Source: Struthidea cinerea (lineage: Eukaryota > Chordata > Aves > Passeriformes > Corcoracidae). From it: 64,000 bases of DNA. This document shows, piece by piece, positions 26,514 to 39,500 of the stretch. The notes below the pieces were generated by a model. It made no database searches, was not told the origin of the DNA, and saw only the letters and a program-made list of their open reading frames with translations. A program made the position numbers and the translations under genes. Where the stretch lies: NCBI GenBank assembly GCA_013397865.1, contig VZTI01005041.1:1279157-1343156 (forward strand), in the 5' to 3' direction. The number at the start of each line of letters is the position of its first letter. Position 1 is the stretch's first letter.

Positions 26514-26531
26514 CCCCACATGACTGTGGGG
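26514..26531. other. Perfect 7-bp stem-loop
   Basis: CCCCACA, loop TGAC, TGTGGGG forms a GC-rich hairpin and is followed by a C6 run. It lies about 45 bp past the end of the CR1 relic. No U-run or other terminator context applies in this eukaryotic intron, so it is recorded only as a structure. Confidence 0.5.
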
Positions 26532-28205
26532 TCCCCCCACAAAAAAAGCTGACAGCACTTTGTTTTCTCAGAAGTATATTGATAAACATGGTGATGAAAT
26601 CAATCTGGATCAAAGTTAATTTATGTATTCATGTATTTGTTCTTGTATAAAGACCTCCCTTTTCTTGAAACCACGCCTCAGTAAGAAGCTCTTTCAAAGC
26701 ATATCCTCAGAAACTTTTGTGATCTCCAGGACGAAAACATGAAGATAAGCTTTGTTCCAGAACTGCATTAGAGACTCTTGGGTGGCACTTATCAGTGAAA
26801 AAAAAAACTATGGGTTAGACTGACATTTACCACAGCACCCAAAAAGAACATTCAGGTTGTTCTTAAACTTTTTAAGCTTCACAGAAACAGTCAGTATCTT
26901 ATTTGGCATGTTTATTACTAAAAAACTTTGTAGGGTAAAAAAGTCCTTTGACAAAATTTAAGTCTCCTTTTCTGAAGAATAGAACAGCTTGATATTTCAG
27001 AATTGTATCATCTATATCATCTTTCTGTCATCTAAATCAATTTACAAGTGTATGGTATTTATTAATGATAATAAATTAACTAACATTAAAAATATTAGTT
27101 TACAGTAACAGCCATTTGGTACAAAGCTTCTGGTTTGTAAATGTGTACCTTAATGCTATATCTGGTTCTTCCTGGAGAAGTTTATTTATTTACCAAAGGC
27201 TCCTCTGAGAAAGTTAATACTTATATTTTGTCACCAGAAAATACTTAGAAGATATTGCCCTGTAAATCAATTCTTCCTTGATTTTTCAAAATGCCTTTGT
27301 CCCTTAGGTCCTTTCTTTCTGCAGGCTACAGTTTTGCTTCAAATCAAATAGTTCTACACACTGACTGAGGAAATACGTTACTGCTCTCACTAAGTGCATC
27401 ACCAAGAAGTACCAAAAGAAACTTCTATGAACAATCATCCAGTGGCATGGAAACTTCTACACACTAAGGCAACCTGCTATGTAATTTTTTGCATAAATTT
27501 CAGTAGGGTGCAGATAGAGAGATATTTCTGAAGTCCATGGATAAAACCATGCCAAATTAGTCCTGGCAGCAAGTCTAAACAGGAAAATTGAGTAAACAAG
27601 AGTCTCTAAATCAGTACTAAATGATCACATATTTACAGGCTGTTATTAAAATTGGTGGTGCACTAAGATAGCTCCATCACATTTGTACCTACTATATATT
27701 TTCAGTGCATATATAAAGCACAGGATTGTGCCTTATATATCTTTTTCAAAAGATATTTTAGAATTAGAATAACAAAAATGCACTGTCCTTATTTAAGCAT
27801 ACCCTGCTATTACAACATATGAAATCCAAACCTTATTACATAAACTTTGTGTTCGCAAAAAAGCTTATACAGTCATTTGATGCAATTACATTTCCAGTGG
27901 GTAATCTGCAACAGATATTTATATGGGCTTTTATTCATTCTGAGAAATCTATGGTTTTTAGATACAGGAAAGGAAAGAAGCAAAAAAGACTGGAACCAAA
28001 ACTGATATCAAGAAGAGTAAGGAAAGATAACAGGGCCTGAAAGACTGGCTATGTTCAGATTTTCTAACTTTTTTTTTTTTAAGGTAAATCCACTACCCTG
28101 CATATGGCAAGGAAATTGTTTGTTTGTCTCTTATTAACTTATTCACGTGCTGCTGATCTACAAGCAAACCATCAAGAATTATGATCAAAGAAAGAACCAA
28201 AATTG
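26532..28205. other. SGCZ intron, no feature recognised
   Basis: AT-rich, no named repeat or exon seen. Confidence 0.5.
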
Positions 28206-28452
28206 AGGGGCATCTACCAACTCTCTGGGTAACCTGTTGCAACATTTCACCACCCTCGCTGTAAAAAAATTTCTTCCTTATATTTAGTCTTAATCTACCC
28301 TCTTTATTTTAAAACCCCTTGTCCTATCATTACAGACCCTACTAAAATGTTTGTTCGCATCTTTCTTATAAGCCCCCTTTAATATTGGAAAGTTGCAATT
28401 AGGTCTCCCTGGAGTCTTTTTTTCTCCATGCTGAACAACCCCAGATCTCAGA
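28206..28452 (-). mobile_element. CR1 LINE fragment, minus strand, 3' part
   Basis: The plus strand shows the reverse complement of the CR1 C-terminal region: GGGCATCTACCAACTCTCTG, then GGTAACCTGTTGCAA, TTTCTTCCTTATATTTAGTC, CCCTTGTCCTATCATTACAG, and finally TCCATGCTGAACAACCCCAG. The element's last 100 or so bases and the terminal repeats are missing, so it is truncated at both ends. Confidence 0.88.
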
Positions 28453-29401
28453 CCTCACAGTCTTAAATATCAACTAGTATGCCTATTAACTGCAATGCTG
28501 ATATTGATTCGACAACAGCAAAGGCTGAAAATTCCCTTTGAAAGTCATGGCCACAGGCAATCACCAGCCATAAACTTGGTTTCCATAGTAGGTGTACGAT
28601 TTAAAGGTTGCTACTAGAAACATTTATAGTGACTCAGATGAACCTGTATCATTAGGCAAAGGCTTCTGGTTACAATTGCATTTTGGTGCAGCAGGTGAAA
28701 TTTCATTGCAGCTTATTTTCAAGTTAAGAATTATCTTTGTGGAATTAACTATGAAAATATAAATTAGAACCACAGCTACTGATCTTTTAAAATATTAGGC
28801 TGATGAAAACAAAGCATTTTGAGGTAACAGTGGGCTTTCAGCTTTTCAATTTTTAAACATTTTTCTAAATAAATCACATCACAGAGACTGTCAAAGCATT
28901 GGATATTCAAGCTCTCAGCTACCTGATAACCGAATTTTTAATGTCCACTCATTGAGACGCATCTGAAATGCATCAACAGAAGCATTTATTTAAAATAAGT
29001 CATCAACAGAAATAATAATTGACAATTTAAAGTGTTGGTATTACTTCCTGTAGTCTTTAGAACTAATTCATGACTTCTGCATTGCATTGGTTGCACTCTG
29101 TCAAAGATTTGATAGGGTCCAACTTATAGAGGAATCCCATTTTAAAGATTTTTAAATAATGACATTAATTAAAAACATTTTAAAATTAAACCAGTGATTT
29201 GAAAGTACCTCTTTCTCATAGGAGCTAAATTAAATAGACTGCTTTTGTTGTTGATTGAAGTGGAAACATAATCAAGACTAAATTACATATCATAGATAAA
29301 GAAATTTAGGGCTTCTCTTTCTCTTCTGTTCAAATACACTAACATGAGATAGCTAAGAAAGCATAAGGTCATCAGATCGAAAACTAGTAAGTTGTTGTGT
29401 T
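28453..29401. other. SGCZ intron, no feature recognised
   Basis: AT-rich, no named repeat or exon seen. Confidence 0.5.
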
Positions 29402-29493
29402 GGGTTTGGGGTTTTTTTGGGTGGGGGGGGGAAGGATATGTGTGGGTGGGGTGGGGTGGGAAGAAGGTTTCAAGTTGCTTTTTGGGGAAGGGG
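29402..29493 (+). other. G-quadruplex-forming cluster
   Basis: Two separate quadruplex motifs are present on the plus strand. The first is G3-T3-G4-T7-G3-T-G9 (29402-29431). The second is GGGTGGGGTGGGGTGGG at 29444-29460, with three single-T loops, the loop pattern known to give very stable parallel quadruplexes. Two more G4 runs follow at 29484-29487 and 29490-29493. For SGCZ, transcribed from this strand as template, the G-rich strand is the template and the RNA is C-rich. The surroundings are otherwise AT-rich. Confidence 0.85.
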
Positions 29494-32169
29494 TTTATAA
29501 AGCAAAAAATTGACCTAAGAGACTTAATAGGGATACACAGCAGTCTACATAGTTTAAGGAAGGATTAGAGGTTATCACAAGGAAGCAGAACACCTACTGC
29601 TACAACAGATATGGCTGTAAGAAAAGAAGAAAACAAGCTACCTAAATCTGCACGTTGCAAGGTCTGAATCAATCATTAAGTGACAGAAACTGGGAAGGCT
29701 GAAGAAGCATAATAAACATCACACACACTTCTGTGATCCATTCTCGAGGTTCTCCGGACAATTCCAGAGAAACAAAACTAGAACAGCAAATCAGTTACTA
29801 GGATAAACTGAAATGGTAATTGTTGTGCTCAAGCATATGCCATTTTTTGGGGCATCTTCCCTCCTATATTTCAAGTCTGAAAAAAGTTTTTAAAAAATAA
29901 TGTATTTCATTTAAAACTAATTAATTTTAAAACTAATTTAATCTAGTCTTACAGAAAATTATCAATTTTTATTTACAAAATGAAATTAAGAAACAATCCT
30001 GATCTATTATGGAGTTAGGTCAAAATTTCAGTGGTTAACAGCATTTGTATTTTGGCCACAATCTGAGTCTTATCCACTATTTCTTTTATCCTCCGCAGAT
30101 GTTTCCTTATTCTAAAATCCATGAGAAATGAGTTAGCAAATGTCAAAAAGAGAATGTTTTATCTATATACCACTACTTCCAAAACCAAAATACAGCCCCA
30201 TAAACAAACAAAATAACTCCACAAATGCCTCTTGAATATCAGGGCAGTTTGGTTTTTCATTTGGGTTTTTTCAAGATTTTTCTATTTTTCATTGCAAACT
30301 GCAAAACAGATATGACTGAATAAAAATCAAATACTTTGAAGATAAACTGGAAATAATATTTTCTAATTCCTTTCTACTTGGGCACGCAAATACAGTCAGA
30401 GTTAACTTCCGCAAGTCCTTACAAGTTAGAAAATTTAGCTGATCTTGCTAACAAAATGAAACAGTAGCAATAAATGTACTTCTAAGAAGTCTTAAAATGA
30501 TAGTATTTATATATGTCAGGATTTGTATTGAGACTGAACAACACTGAAATATTTTCGCTTTATATATTTAAACTGAATCCTGATTTTGTTCAAGTCAAAT
30601 CAAGTTCCCAGAGATTTTAATAAAAGCATGATTAGATATTTTAGTCAAATTAGAAGAAAGCAAATTTTTATTTGACAAGATTTTCAATGCACTTGTCTGC
30701 CCCACTGACAGTAACACCTCAGGCTTGGTACACATTTTCTAAGTCATTGCTATTCAAATTAGGTCTATTTGCTGGGCTGTTTCAATTCAATTAATGGCTC
30801 TCAGCTGATGTAAAACTAGTATCTCAAGGTTGGCATGTGATTTCCTTTTCTTTTAATTGCCTTTTCAGTGTGTCCTAATGGGGCAGGTAAGGGAGACATG
30901 AACAATGACTAGAATTTCCTGTAAGACTGTAAAGGCAGGAGCTTCTGAAAAGATATAATTTACGCAAGAGGACAATTGGACTGAGAGATACCTGAATTAT
31001 GAGAAACAGCCACTCAGTACTGTGGCTGTTGAAAGAGATGAGACACAAGGCACAGATAATTATGTTTTCATGAAAAAAAACGACACATTTATAACATAAT
31101 TAAATATCTCAAGTTATCATATTAACCCTTATGGAAAATCTGTGATTTTTTCTGTGAAGTAACCACTTAACGTCCTCACCTGAACCACAAAGGTAACTCA
31201 CAAACATATAAATAAATTTAGATTGATAATTTCATTTCACTTACACTGCACACACTATGAGGAATCAGAGTTATACTTCTGGCATGGAATGAGTCTTCGC
31301 ATTTCAAACTACAAATTATATTGGAAATTTTGTGTCCAACATTGTATCTGATGGAAATGACACAGCTGTTACTTCAGTCACACTGGCCTGCATACCAATA
31401 AATTATGCTTTTTGCTGAGAAGAATATTGGGAAGAGAAAATTTCTCAGACCCTACATTCTCTTCTGGTTAAGGAGCAATATGCATACCTGCTCCAAAAAT
31501 TGGATCATTTTCAAAAAACATGAACATTTTCCAGCACTTAAAAAAATTCTAAGGGTGGTGGTTCGTTTTCCACTCTACATTCCTGTAAAGGATAAGAGGC
31601 AAAGAGACTAACTCATTTAACACACCTCTTTACCTTTCAAACCAAGACTTGAAGCTATATCAGAAAGCAATATTAGTCAACTTCTACAATTACAAAAGGC
31701 AAAATAAAACTCAAAATCTTTTTCACTGTACAGGAGTTTTTCCTGAACCTGGCACAATTCATCCACTGTGAGGCAAGTCACTCAAAGTTCTCACACTCTG
31801 TAGTCACTATTTCTTAGCCATCCAAAGTGGTTGGGAAAGTTATTTTGATTTCTTGCCATGCTTTAAAAGCATAAGAACCAGGTAGTCCTTCCCCACTCAT
31901 TCTGGAAATTCAAGAGGTGCCTGAAATCAAACCAGTTATGAATGTTACATAAAACGAGATAACTTTTTGAATTTTTTTTTTCCTAAACCAAAACCAGAAA
32001 AAAAAATAAAATGCATCACCTTGGAGACCACAGTTCTCTTGTCTTGAGTCACCTTGATCAAGATCAGAGACTTGAATATTAATCTTGTACAACTCTATGT
32101 GATGAGGATTACTTTCTCCCACTTTGCACACATGCAGAAGTATGCACACGAGAGAATCAGAAATATTTA

Positions 32170-32215
32170 GATTAATTCTTGCAGAGGATAATGATTAATT
32201 CTCATGGAGGATAGT
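32170..32215 (+). repeat. 23-bp tandem duplication containing GATTAATTCT
   Basis: Units at 32170-32192 and 32193-32215 share GATTAATTCT at the start and GGATA near the end. The duplicated TAAT core is of the kind bound by homeodomain proteins. That is a property of the sequence, not evidence of function. Confidence 0.65.
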
Positions 32216-33467
32216 GAAAAAAACAAACCAAAACCAAACCAAATATTTCATAGAGGAAGGCAAGTCATACGGTACCTGGCTCCAGAAAGTCAGTGACACC
32301 TTCAGTTCCTCAGAACATGGTACACTTTCATACTGCCTTTATGACCAAACTTTATTCACTTTTCAAAGGAAGAAAGCAAGCCCTGTGAAAGTGTAATAGG
32401 ATGTGCTGCTGCATTCGTAATGCATTTTTGTAAGAAATATGATATTATGATGCTATAAATACATTTGCTGAGAGTTAGACCTTACTTGTATTATTTTGGA
32501 AGGAAATATTTGAGACAAGAAGGATGAATTAAATCTTTCCTAGTTTTCCATCTTACTTTGACAGAGCTACTGCTTACTTTCATATTTCTAGTGTTAGTGA
32601 TCCTGCCTTCAAAACATCTCAAAGGATAAAGATATTTGCTAGAAACAATTCACAATAAAACTGCTTATTCTTCTTTCCCAATCAGGAGAAATATCATCAT
32701 GAGTTTCATCTTTTAATGGGGACATTGTATTAGTAGCCTCATTAGTAAAACTGTTTACTAAAGCAATAAAATAATGCCAGGCTCTACTCTTTACAGCTTC
32801 TGATTAGAAAACCCATTACATCTCATGAGCAATTTATAGCTCATCAGTCTCAAAACACAAAGGAAATAAATTATAAGAGAAGGATGAGCTTAGAATGATG
32901 CCTACAAGCCTGATCTTCAAGAGAGGAAACAAAATAATATTTGTCATAATAACAGAGAGCACTGAATATTAATGGGTGATCTCAGTATGCTTGATATAGA
33001 ATACTCCAAGCAAATAAGAATAATTCTGTGCTTTTTTATTAATACCCTCACTGACTGATGTTCTTATTTGCTTATGTTGCCTAACAGCACCCACAATCAT
33101 TTAAAGTATGTAGCTGATGACCTTCTGTGAGGTAGGGATGTGCTGTTAGCCCTGTTTTGCAGACAAGAAATTGAGGTGCAGAGACCATCTTGTCTGAAAC
33201 GCTGGAGATATCTATGGACCTTTAGAAATAAATACTGGTCAAGTTCTGCTTCTCCTAACAGTTGTACTCTATCATCATACAATACATGGATTTCATAAAG
33301 GTAAAGAAACTAAATTTTAAGCATTCATGGATTGCCTAGAAATGGTGTCTTCTGGTCTCAGTAACGGTATGAAGCATGAAGGTACTGGAGGGCAAGACAT
33401 TCATTGTAGATATCTTTTATCTTTAAAGGCTTATCTCGGTCTAAAAAAGGTTAATGTATTTACTGTT

Positions 33468-33482
33468 AAAAAAAAAAAAAAA
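33468..33482. repeat. Poly(A) run of 15, first of a pair
   Basis: Fifteen A preceded by TT and followed by GCTAA. A second run with the same length and the same flanks (TT before, GCTAA after) lies at 33891-33905, about 420 bp away. Confidence 0.8.
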
Positions 33483-33890
33483 GCTAACCCTACATTCTTA
33501 TGTTAAAGAAGTGGAAAACCAAAACATATAAAAAGTGAAGCAGATAGTTGTTCAGTTTTCCAGCTTTCTACAATAATGACTAGGTTTTTTAATAACACAT
33601 TTCATTAACTATTTTGACAATATCACAACCAGTTTAGAATAGCATTTATTTTTGTAAAAAAAATAAAGCAAAGAAGTAAAACACTGAATCATGGAAGATT
33701 ATTCCAAGATACAGAAAGAAGACTGAATAAAGGCAGAGCCTAATAAACATGCAAATAGGCACATATAGCAAATTTGCAAGACACTGTGATCCTAAGACAT
33801 TACAGTGATTTGTAAAATCCATTTTTAAACACATTTCCTAAACATACACTAGATTCTTGATGATTCAAAAGTGACTGAATAAAAAAAATT

Positions 33891-33905
33891 AAAAAAAAAA
33901 AAAAA
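33891..33905. repeat. Poly(A) run of 15, second of a pair
   Basis: Fifteen A preceded by TT and followed by GCTAA, like the run at 33468-33482. It is preceded by another A8 stretch, giving a longer A-rich tract. Confidence 0.8.
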
Positions 33906-35216
33906 GCTAAAATCTTTTAGCCAGGAAAAGATGAACTGCATAGGTACTTGTGGAATTTCTGAAAAATCATATGCACGTGTATGAAGAAATGTGGATTCTA
34001 ATTCTATAAAGATTCCCTGCCCACTAAAACTTAGTTAAAATAATTTCTTATTTGTACAGGAAAGTACAATAGGATAGCAGGCAAGAAGACTAGATATTCA
34101 AGGCCTAATATAATTAAGATATTTAAGAAACGAATGAACTTCTAAAGAAGAAAACAAAAAAAAAAAAGGTATTTTGTTCATTCTCAGGATGATTTCTCAG
34201 TTATGTTTCTGACTTGGAACTTTCAGCCTTTAGAGATTTCTCAGTTTTACTTTATTTGAATCGTAGGGATCTATCCAAATTGTCTGTCAGAGAGTGCATT
34301 TTCCAGATCATAGCTGAAGACATTAATTAAGCCTTCTGCCTAAACCCCCAGGCAGGCTGATGAAAGAGCAGGGCCCTTGGCTTCATTTTAAGGAAGGAAA
34401 GCAAAAGAAAGTGAATAAATTGATTAGCAGAAGTGAGAAATTGGTTATACCTACAGCAGTGTGACCCAATTACAGCAGACTTTTACAACGAAACTTGCAG
34501 TGCTGAGGACATAGCATTAGGAAATAGTGTTAATACTATTTGTGTTTTTTGAGGTTATACTTCTGCATATTCCATGTTAGCTTTGCAGGAAGAAATCCAG
34601 TTTCCATGCTGCAAGACCAAGCCATAACACATACCAAAGAACAGTATTTGGAGAGGATTAGGATAGACATTACAGAAGTGGTCTTTTGATGAAAACTGAA
34701 ATGCTAAATATTATGATATGGATCAGAGGAGATTTTGTTTTAAAGAGCTAGAATCTCATTTAAAAAGGACTACAAGATGAAATTCTGAGGGACTTATGCC
34801 CAGCAATTGGAAAGCTTCAACAACAAAGGTTAAACTGGTCTATTAAAAAAAAAACAAACCAACAAATGAGTAATTAAAGTGTGGAGTTTTTTTAAATGTT
34901 AAAATTATTATTCAATTACTATTTAAAAACTATCAAAATCAAAAATGTGCAGAACATCAAAATAATCATAAAAATGTCTATGGGCTTTTCTACAATTCAA
35001 GGAAACACTCCTCGGCTTAATATTTTTAATTATTTGATCTAGGAGTAATTTATTTTGAGGGATAAGTGATTCAACAACGAAATTTTGTACATGACGTGGA
35101 ATTTGACCCAAATATGCAATTAAATGTGTGTCATCAATTCACACTGAAATTCACATAGAAAACCTCAGATGGTGTGAAGCAAGTGTTTCTGTGCACCTCA
35201 TAAAAGACTTCATTAC

Positions 35217-35640
35217 TGTGTTAGGAGAACTGAAGGCCTTTGGACTCTTTTGCCTGGGCAGGGGGGTCGTTTCAGCCTAAAGCTGAGGCATGTGTTAGAT
35301 TCTAGTAGCCACAGTTAAGGTTTAAGTTATGTTTATTTACTTTACTTGCTTGTGTTCCAAGCCTGAACTTGGTTTATTCAACGGAAGGGAATTAAGCAGG
35401 AATGTTATATTATGCTGGTTGCATCTGTGACTCCTTTTCAATTATACAGCACACCTTGTAATCTCAGCTCTCTCAGCACACCAGGTATCTGTAGTCTGTG
35501 TGTGCTTAGGTGGTTCCTATGTAGAAACTGAGATACCTGGGCTATAAAGGGGTAATTGGTGCCCACCTGTTTCTCATTGCACTAAGATTCAGGAACATGT
35601 GTGAAATACATAGTTCCTGAGCTGGGCACTGGGTGGAGAG
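35217..35640 (+). mobile_element. Candidate solo LTR with TATA box
   Basis: The block starts near TGTGTTAGGAGAACTG and has higher GC than its flanks. It contains a good core promoter box, GCTATAAAGGGG at 35541-35552, followed about 30 bp later by TTTCTCATTGCACTAAG, as at an LTR U3-R boundary. A partial inverted repeat (CCAGGTATCT at 35481-35490, AGATACCTGG at 35531-35540) lies just before the TATA box. I could not find a convincing right end or a target duplication, and the family is not one I can name. A unique intronic promoter-like sequence is the alternative. Confidence 0.35.
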
Positions 35641-36231
35641 ACTAAATAATACGGGTGTACATAGACACTATCTTCTGAATGTCAAACTCAAGGTCAAAAC
35701 CAGATTTATGCCTGTCACTCTTACAAAAATACACACATGCAACAGAATTCTTAGTAGAATGCCTCATAAATACTGATTTATACTGCTGGAATCACATATA
35801 AAGCATCTGTGCCATGTTCATCAGATGCTTCTTCCAATATTTGGATTGGCAATTACATCTAGTTGCTGAAATCCACAGATAAAAACTCAGAACAATAAAT
35901 ATCTGCAAACCTTAGAAAGGTACAGAAGAGCCATAAGTGCACAAATCCTAACACCAATTCTATTTTTAGTTAAAAACAGTGTTTTTAATGCTCTTCTGAC
36001 TCCAAAGAGAAATTGATAAATGCTTTAAAATGCAGAGAGCAAAATATGGAGCTAAGAAAAAATGCGGTCTTCAGTCAGGAGAATATAAGCCTGACTTCTT
36101 GCATACACTGCTGACAACATTTCAGCTAATAATTTCTGGGGTTTGTGTGTGGCAACTCTAGAAACATCTCAAGATATATTGTTTTTCATCTAATAGGAGA
36201 AAAAAATTGAGGAAATAAAAATCAAAGAAAC
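35641..36231. other. SGCZ intron, no feature recognised
   Basis: AT-rich, between the candidate LTR and a minus-strand CR1. Confidence 0.5.
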
Positions 36232-36505
36232 ATCAAATGGTTTATGTCAGAAGGGACCTTAAAGATCATCTGTTTTCCAACTCCCATGGGCAGGAACACC
36301 TTCCACTAGACCAGGTTGCTCAAAGCCCCACCCAACCTGGTCCTGAACACTTCCAGGGCTGGGGCATCCACAGCTTCTCTGGGCAGCCTGTTCCGGTGCC
36401 TTACCACCCTCACAGTAGAGAATTTCTTTCTAATATATGATCTAAATCTACCCTCTTTCTGTTTAAAGCCATTACCCTTTGCTCTATGTCCTAACCTAAA
36501 GGAAG
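36232..36505 (-). mobile_element. CR1 LINE 3' end, minus strand
   Basis: The plus strand carries the reverse complement of a CR1 3' terminus. It runs from TCAGAAGGGACCTTAAAGAT (36247) through CCTTCCACTAGACCAGGTTG and GGGCATCCACAGCTTCTCTG to CTACCCTCTTTCTGTTTAAA (36449) and CCTTTGCTCTATGTCC. Conservation is high for a dead fragment, so this is one of the younger copies. It is a short 5'-truncated insertion of about 270 bp, the commonest form of CR1. Open frames on both strands across it are not genes. Confidence 0.93.
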
Positions 36506-39500
36506 AGTAAGAGCCACAGCTAAGTATTAGGATTTTTCCCTTCCCTTGCCAAAACATACCTGTCTTTTCCATAAAATTGACTCTATTTTTCCCGAGCATT
36601 CAATCACCATCATTCATAAAAGATAAAGAGACACCACTTCATCCTTGCATTGGCTGCTTTCAAGTAATCCCAACACCTTATCTGAGCAGTATGAGAGTCC
36701 CACCAATTATTATGCTAATGTATAATTTTCCTCACTTTCAGAGTAACAAAATTTTATTGTCCTTATTCATGCTGAACAACCAATGAAGCTACTCCAGAAT
36801 TAATATACTATTCAATATGATCCACACTGTTTCAAAGAACAACTGCATCCTAGAAGAGAATAAGAGAAGCAGCACCTGCATCTTAAAAGAACATTCAGTA
36901 GTATCCCGGATCTAAATAGTCATAACAATATTTTTTCTACAATATTTTTAAAACTAGTTTGTTGCTTGTGGAATGTAAAATAGTTTCTGCTGCAAAAAGG
37001 CAATCTGCTATCTGCATTTTCTGTGGCAGTGTTTTGGCCCAGCTTGTCAGGAGAGTTAATCGACATTCCAAAATGCCTCTACTTTATCAAAACAGCAACA
37101 CAAGTATGGAGCACTTTCCTTCTGGGATTTTGTACTATATTCAGAAAGAGAGACCACAGATTTATAGGAAGATTCTAAGCTGGTGGATGCCAATGGAGAA
37201 GCTCAGAGGCAAAAGTAGACTTTGTCCAAACCTTGTAATTTTTACACTGATCTAGCAAGAGAAAAAAAAGAAATTCTAGCCATTCTATATTTTTACTATA
37301 AACTCCAATATTCCTTTCTATTAAAAATGATTGTAGCTTCTTTCATGCAAATCCTAACTGGAGTGCCAAGTTTAGTATCAATAGCAATTTCACTTTTACT
37401 AATCAGAATTATATAATACTTCGTATTTTTAAAAATAATTTCAACTTCAGGCCAAAAGAAAATTCAGCATAAACCTTCAGCCAACTACTGCAATTACCAC
37501 TTACACTTGCAAAGAGTTCAGCAAGAGTATGTACTGTAGTAGCTGTTGTAGAACTATGCATGACAGATTGCCACTCTAAATTAACAAACTTTGTGAACTA
37601 TAGTTACTTCCTTTGCAGAAAAACTGATTTAAATTCAGCAAGATACAAATGAGCCTCTGGCTGAAGCCCAAGAGCCAACTTTACTGTAAATCCCCAGCTG
37701 TTATTGTACAATCATAATGCTGAAGCCATAATTACCAATTCCAGTACAGGATGCTAACTTGTTCAGCTGCTTCCACTATAAGATTTCTACTTGTGAGTTT
37801 TCTTTGTCCTAATCTCACCCATGGATTTCACCATCTATAGTTTGAAGTTCTTGCTAGTGTTTACTTCCTGTTGAATTTCTGACAAGAAAAAAAGTCTTTC
37901 CCTCACTTTATGTCTGTGAGACACAAATAATACACCACACAGCAATGCACTAGTTTGCTGTTTTAAGGCTTTCCTTCTTTATTGTGAAGTCTTCATATAG
38001 TTTGGAGATTTAGCTTTGAAAAACCTATACACTTAGTTACTACCTTAAAATTTTTTCTTCAAATGTAATTCTACGACTTTTAAAAAAATATCACATTTTG
38101 GTGAATTAGTAGAGTCTAATCAAAACTGAGTTTTAAAAATTAACTTTGTATAACTTGTTAAAGATGAGAAGTTATGTAATTTTTTTAATTTGAAATTTTA
38201 ACATAGCTTCAGATTAAAGGAAGTCACTCATCATACACTTGGTAATGAAAAGAATACAAATTGTTTGGCTTTGTGCAATTATTTCCTGAGGATGTTCTTC
38301 AAGTCAACAAGGCTTTCAGCTAATGTTAGCATTACTTATCACTCTTGGATGGAGTCCAGTGTCAAAACACAGTCCTTGTTGTGGTATAATCAATGCTTCT
38401 ATTTAATTTCCTCAAATAATAAATTTTCAGCTACTTTAGAATAACAACATTAGCAAAGATTCAAGAATATAATCCATAGCATGATGAAATGTGGTACTAA
38501 TTTTGCATCTAAAAAGGAGAATTGTTGTTCTACCTGCCTATTTTTAAAGATTAATTGAATTAATCATGTATTGAAGATCTATAAGCAAAAAAATGACTGA
38601 TGTATTTCTTGCACTGCCTAAAAAGGGAACGAGAAAAAGGATATTTTTTATTCTAAAATGTTTTAGTAATTTGTACTATTTCATTAAAATGCTTGTAGCA
38701 CTTCTTGCATCTCTTTACCTTATTTTAACTTGGTGCTTCCCCATTGCAGGTAACCTAAAACTGGTAGAAGTTCAGCAGATTTCCTGAAAAATTGATCTGA
38801 CAGTACAAAAATCCATGAAATTTTAGTCACTGAGGGAGGGATTTCAGAACTATATAAGTGAGATGAAACCAGATGGACAGGAAACTCCTTCAGGGATGGT
38901 AAAAAAACTCCAAAAATTACTCTGTAAATGCATTTTCAAAGCAGAAAATTTCATTGCTGGAGACAAGTTTTTTCTGAAACTAGAGTTTGTAGCATGATAT
39001 ATTTCTTATGACAACAAATGCTGTAAAGTACAAAATCAAAAAGCATGCTTGCTATCTGGAATAAAACACTCCAGCTCTTAACACTCACCAAGCAGGTCAT
39101 ATATATGTCTTCATACAAAAAATGTTGCTTATTATGAAGCAGTAAAATTCAACTTAGTTCTTTCCGAAAGCAAGAAAATACAAAGCTCATTTCAAATAGG
39201 AGAGGGACAGTATTTTAAATGAAATCATTATATTTGCTTGTAGTGGTTATCAGAAGCTGTGAAGGAACAAGCAATTTTTGCCTTTAAGAGAGCAATGGTG
39301 TCCTAATAAGACGCTGTCATGATGATTATGCTATAACTTATCCTTTGAATTTCACTCCAGCTAGTCGAGATGAGATTCATTCTTATTTTTTTTCATTGTA
39401 AACTTTGAAATATTCATTAATTTTCTCTATTATGGTGTCAGACACAATACTGTGTGCTGTGTCCAAAAATGTAGAGTATTTATTAATGGTTAAAAGGCAA

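Larger units (their letters stand above)
29494..35216. other. SGCZ intron with minor repeats
   Basis: 5.7 kb without recognised exons or interspersed elements. It holds a 23-bp duplication (32170) and two poly(A) runs of 15 (33468 and 33891), listed separately. Confidence 0.5.

Noticed and set aside
29402..29493. G-rich cluster considered as telomeric repeat
   Set aside because: No TTAGGG periodicity is present; the spacing is irregular.
36237..36599. Open frames on both strands around 36.2-36.6 kb
   Set aside because: They are readings of the minus-strand CR1 3' end.
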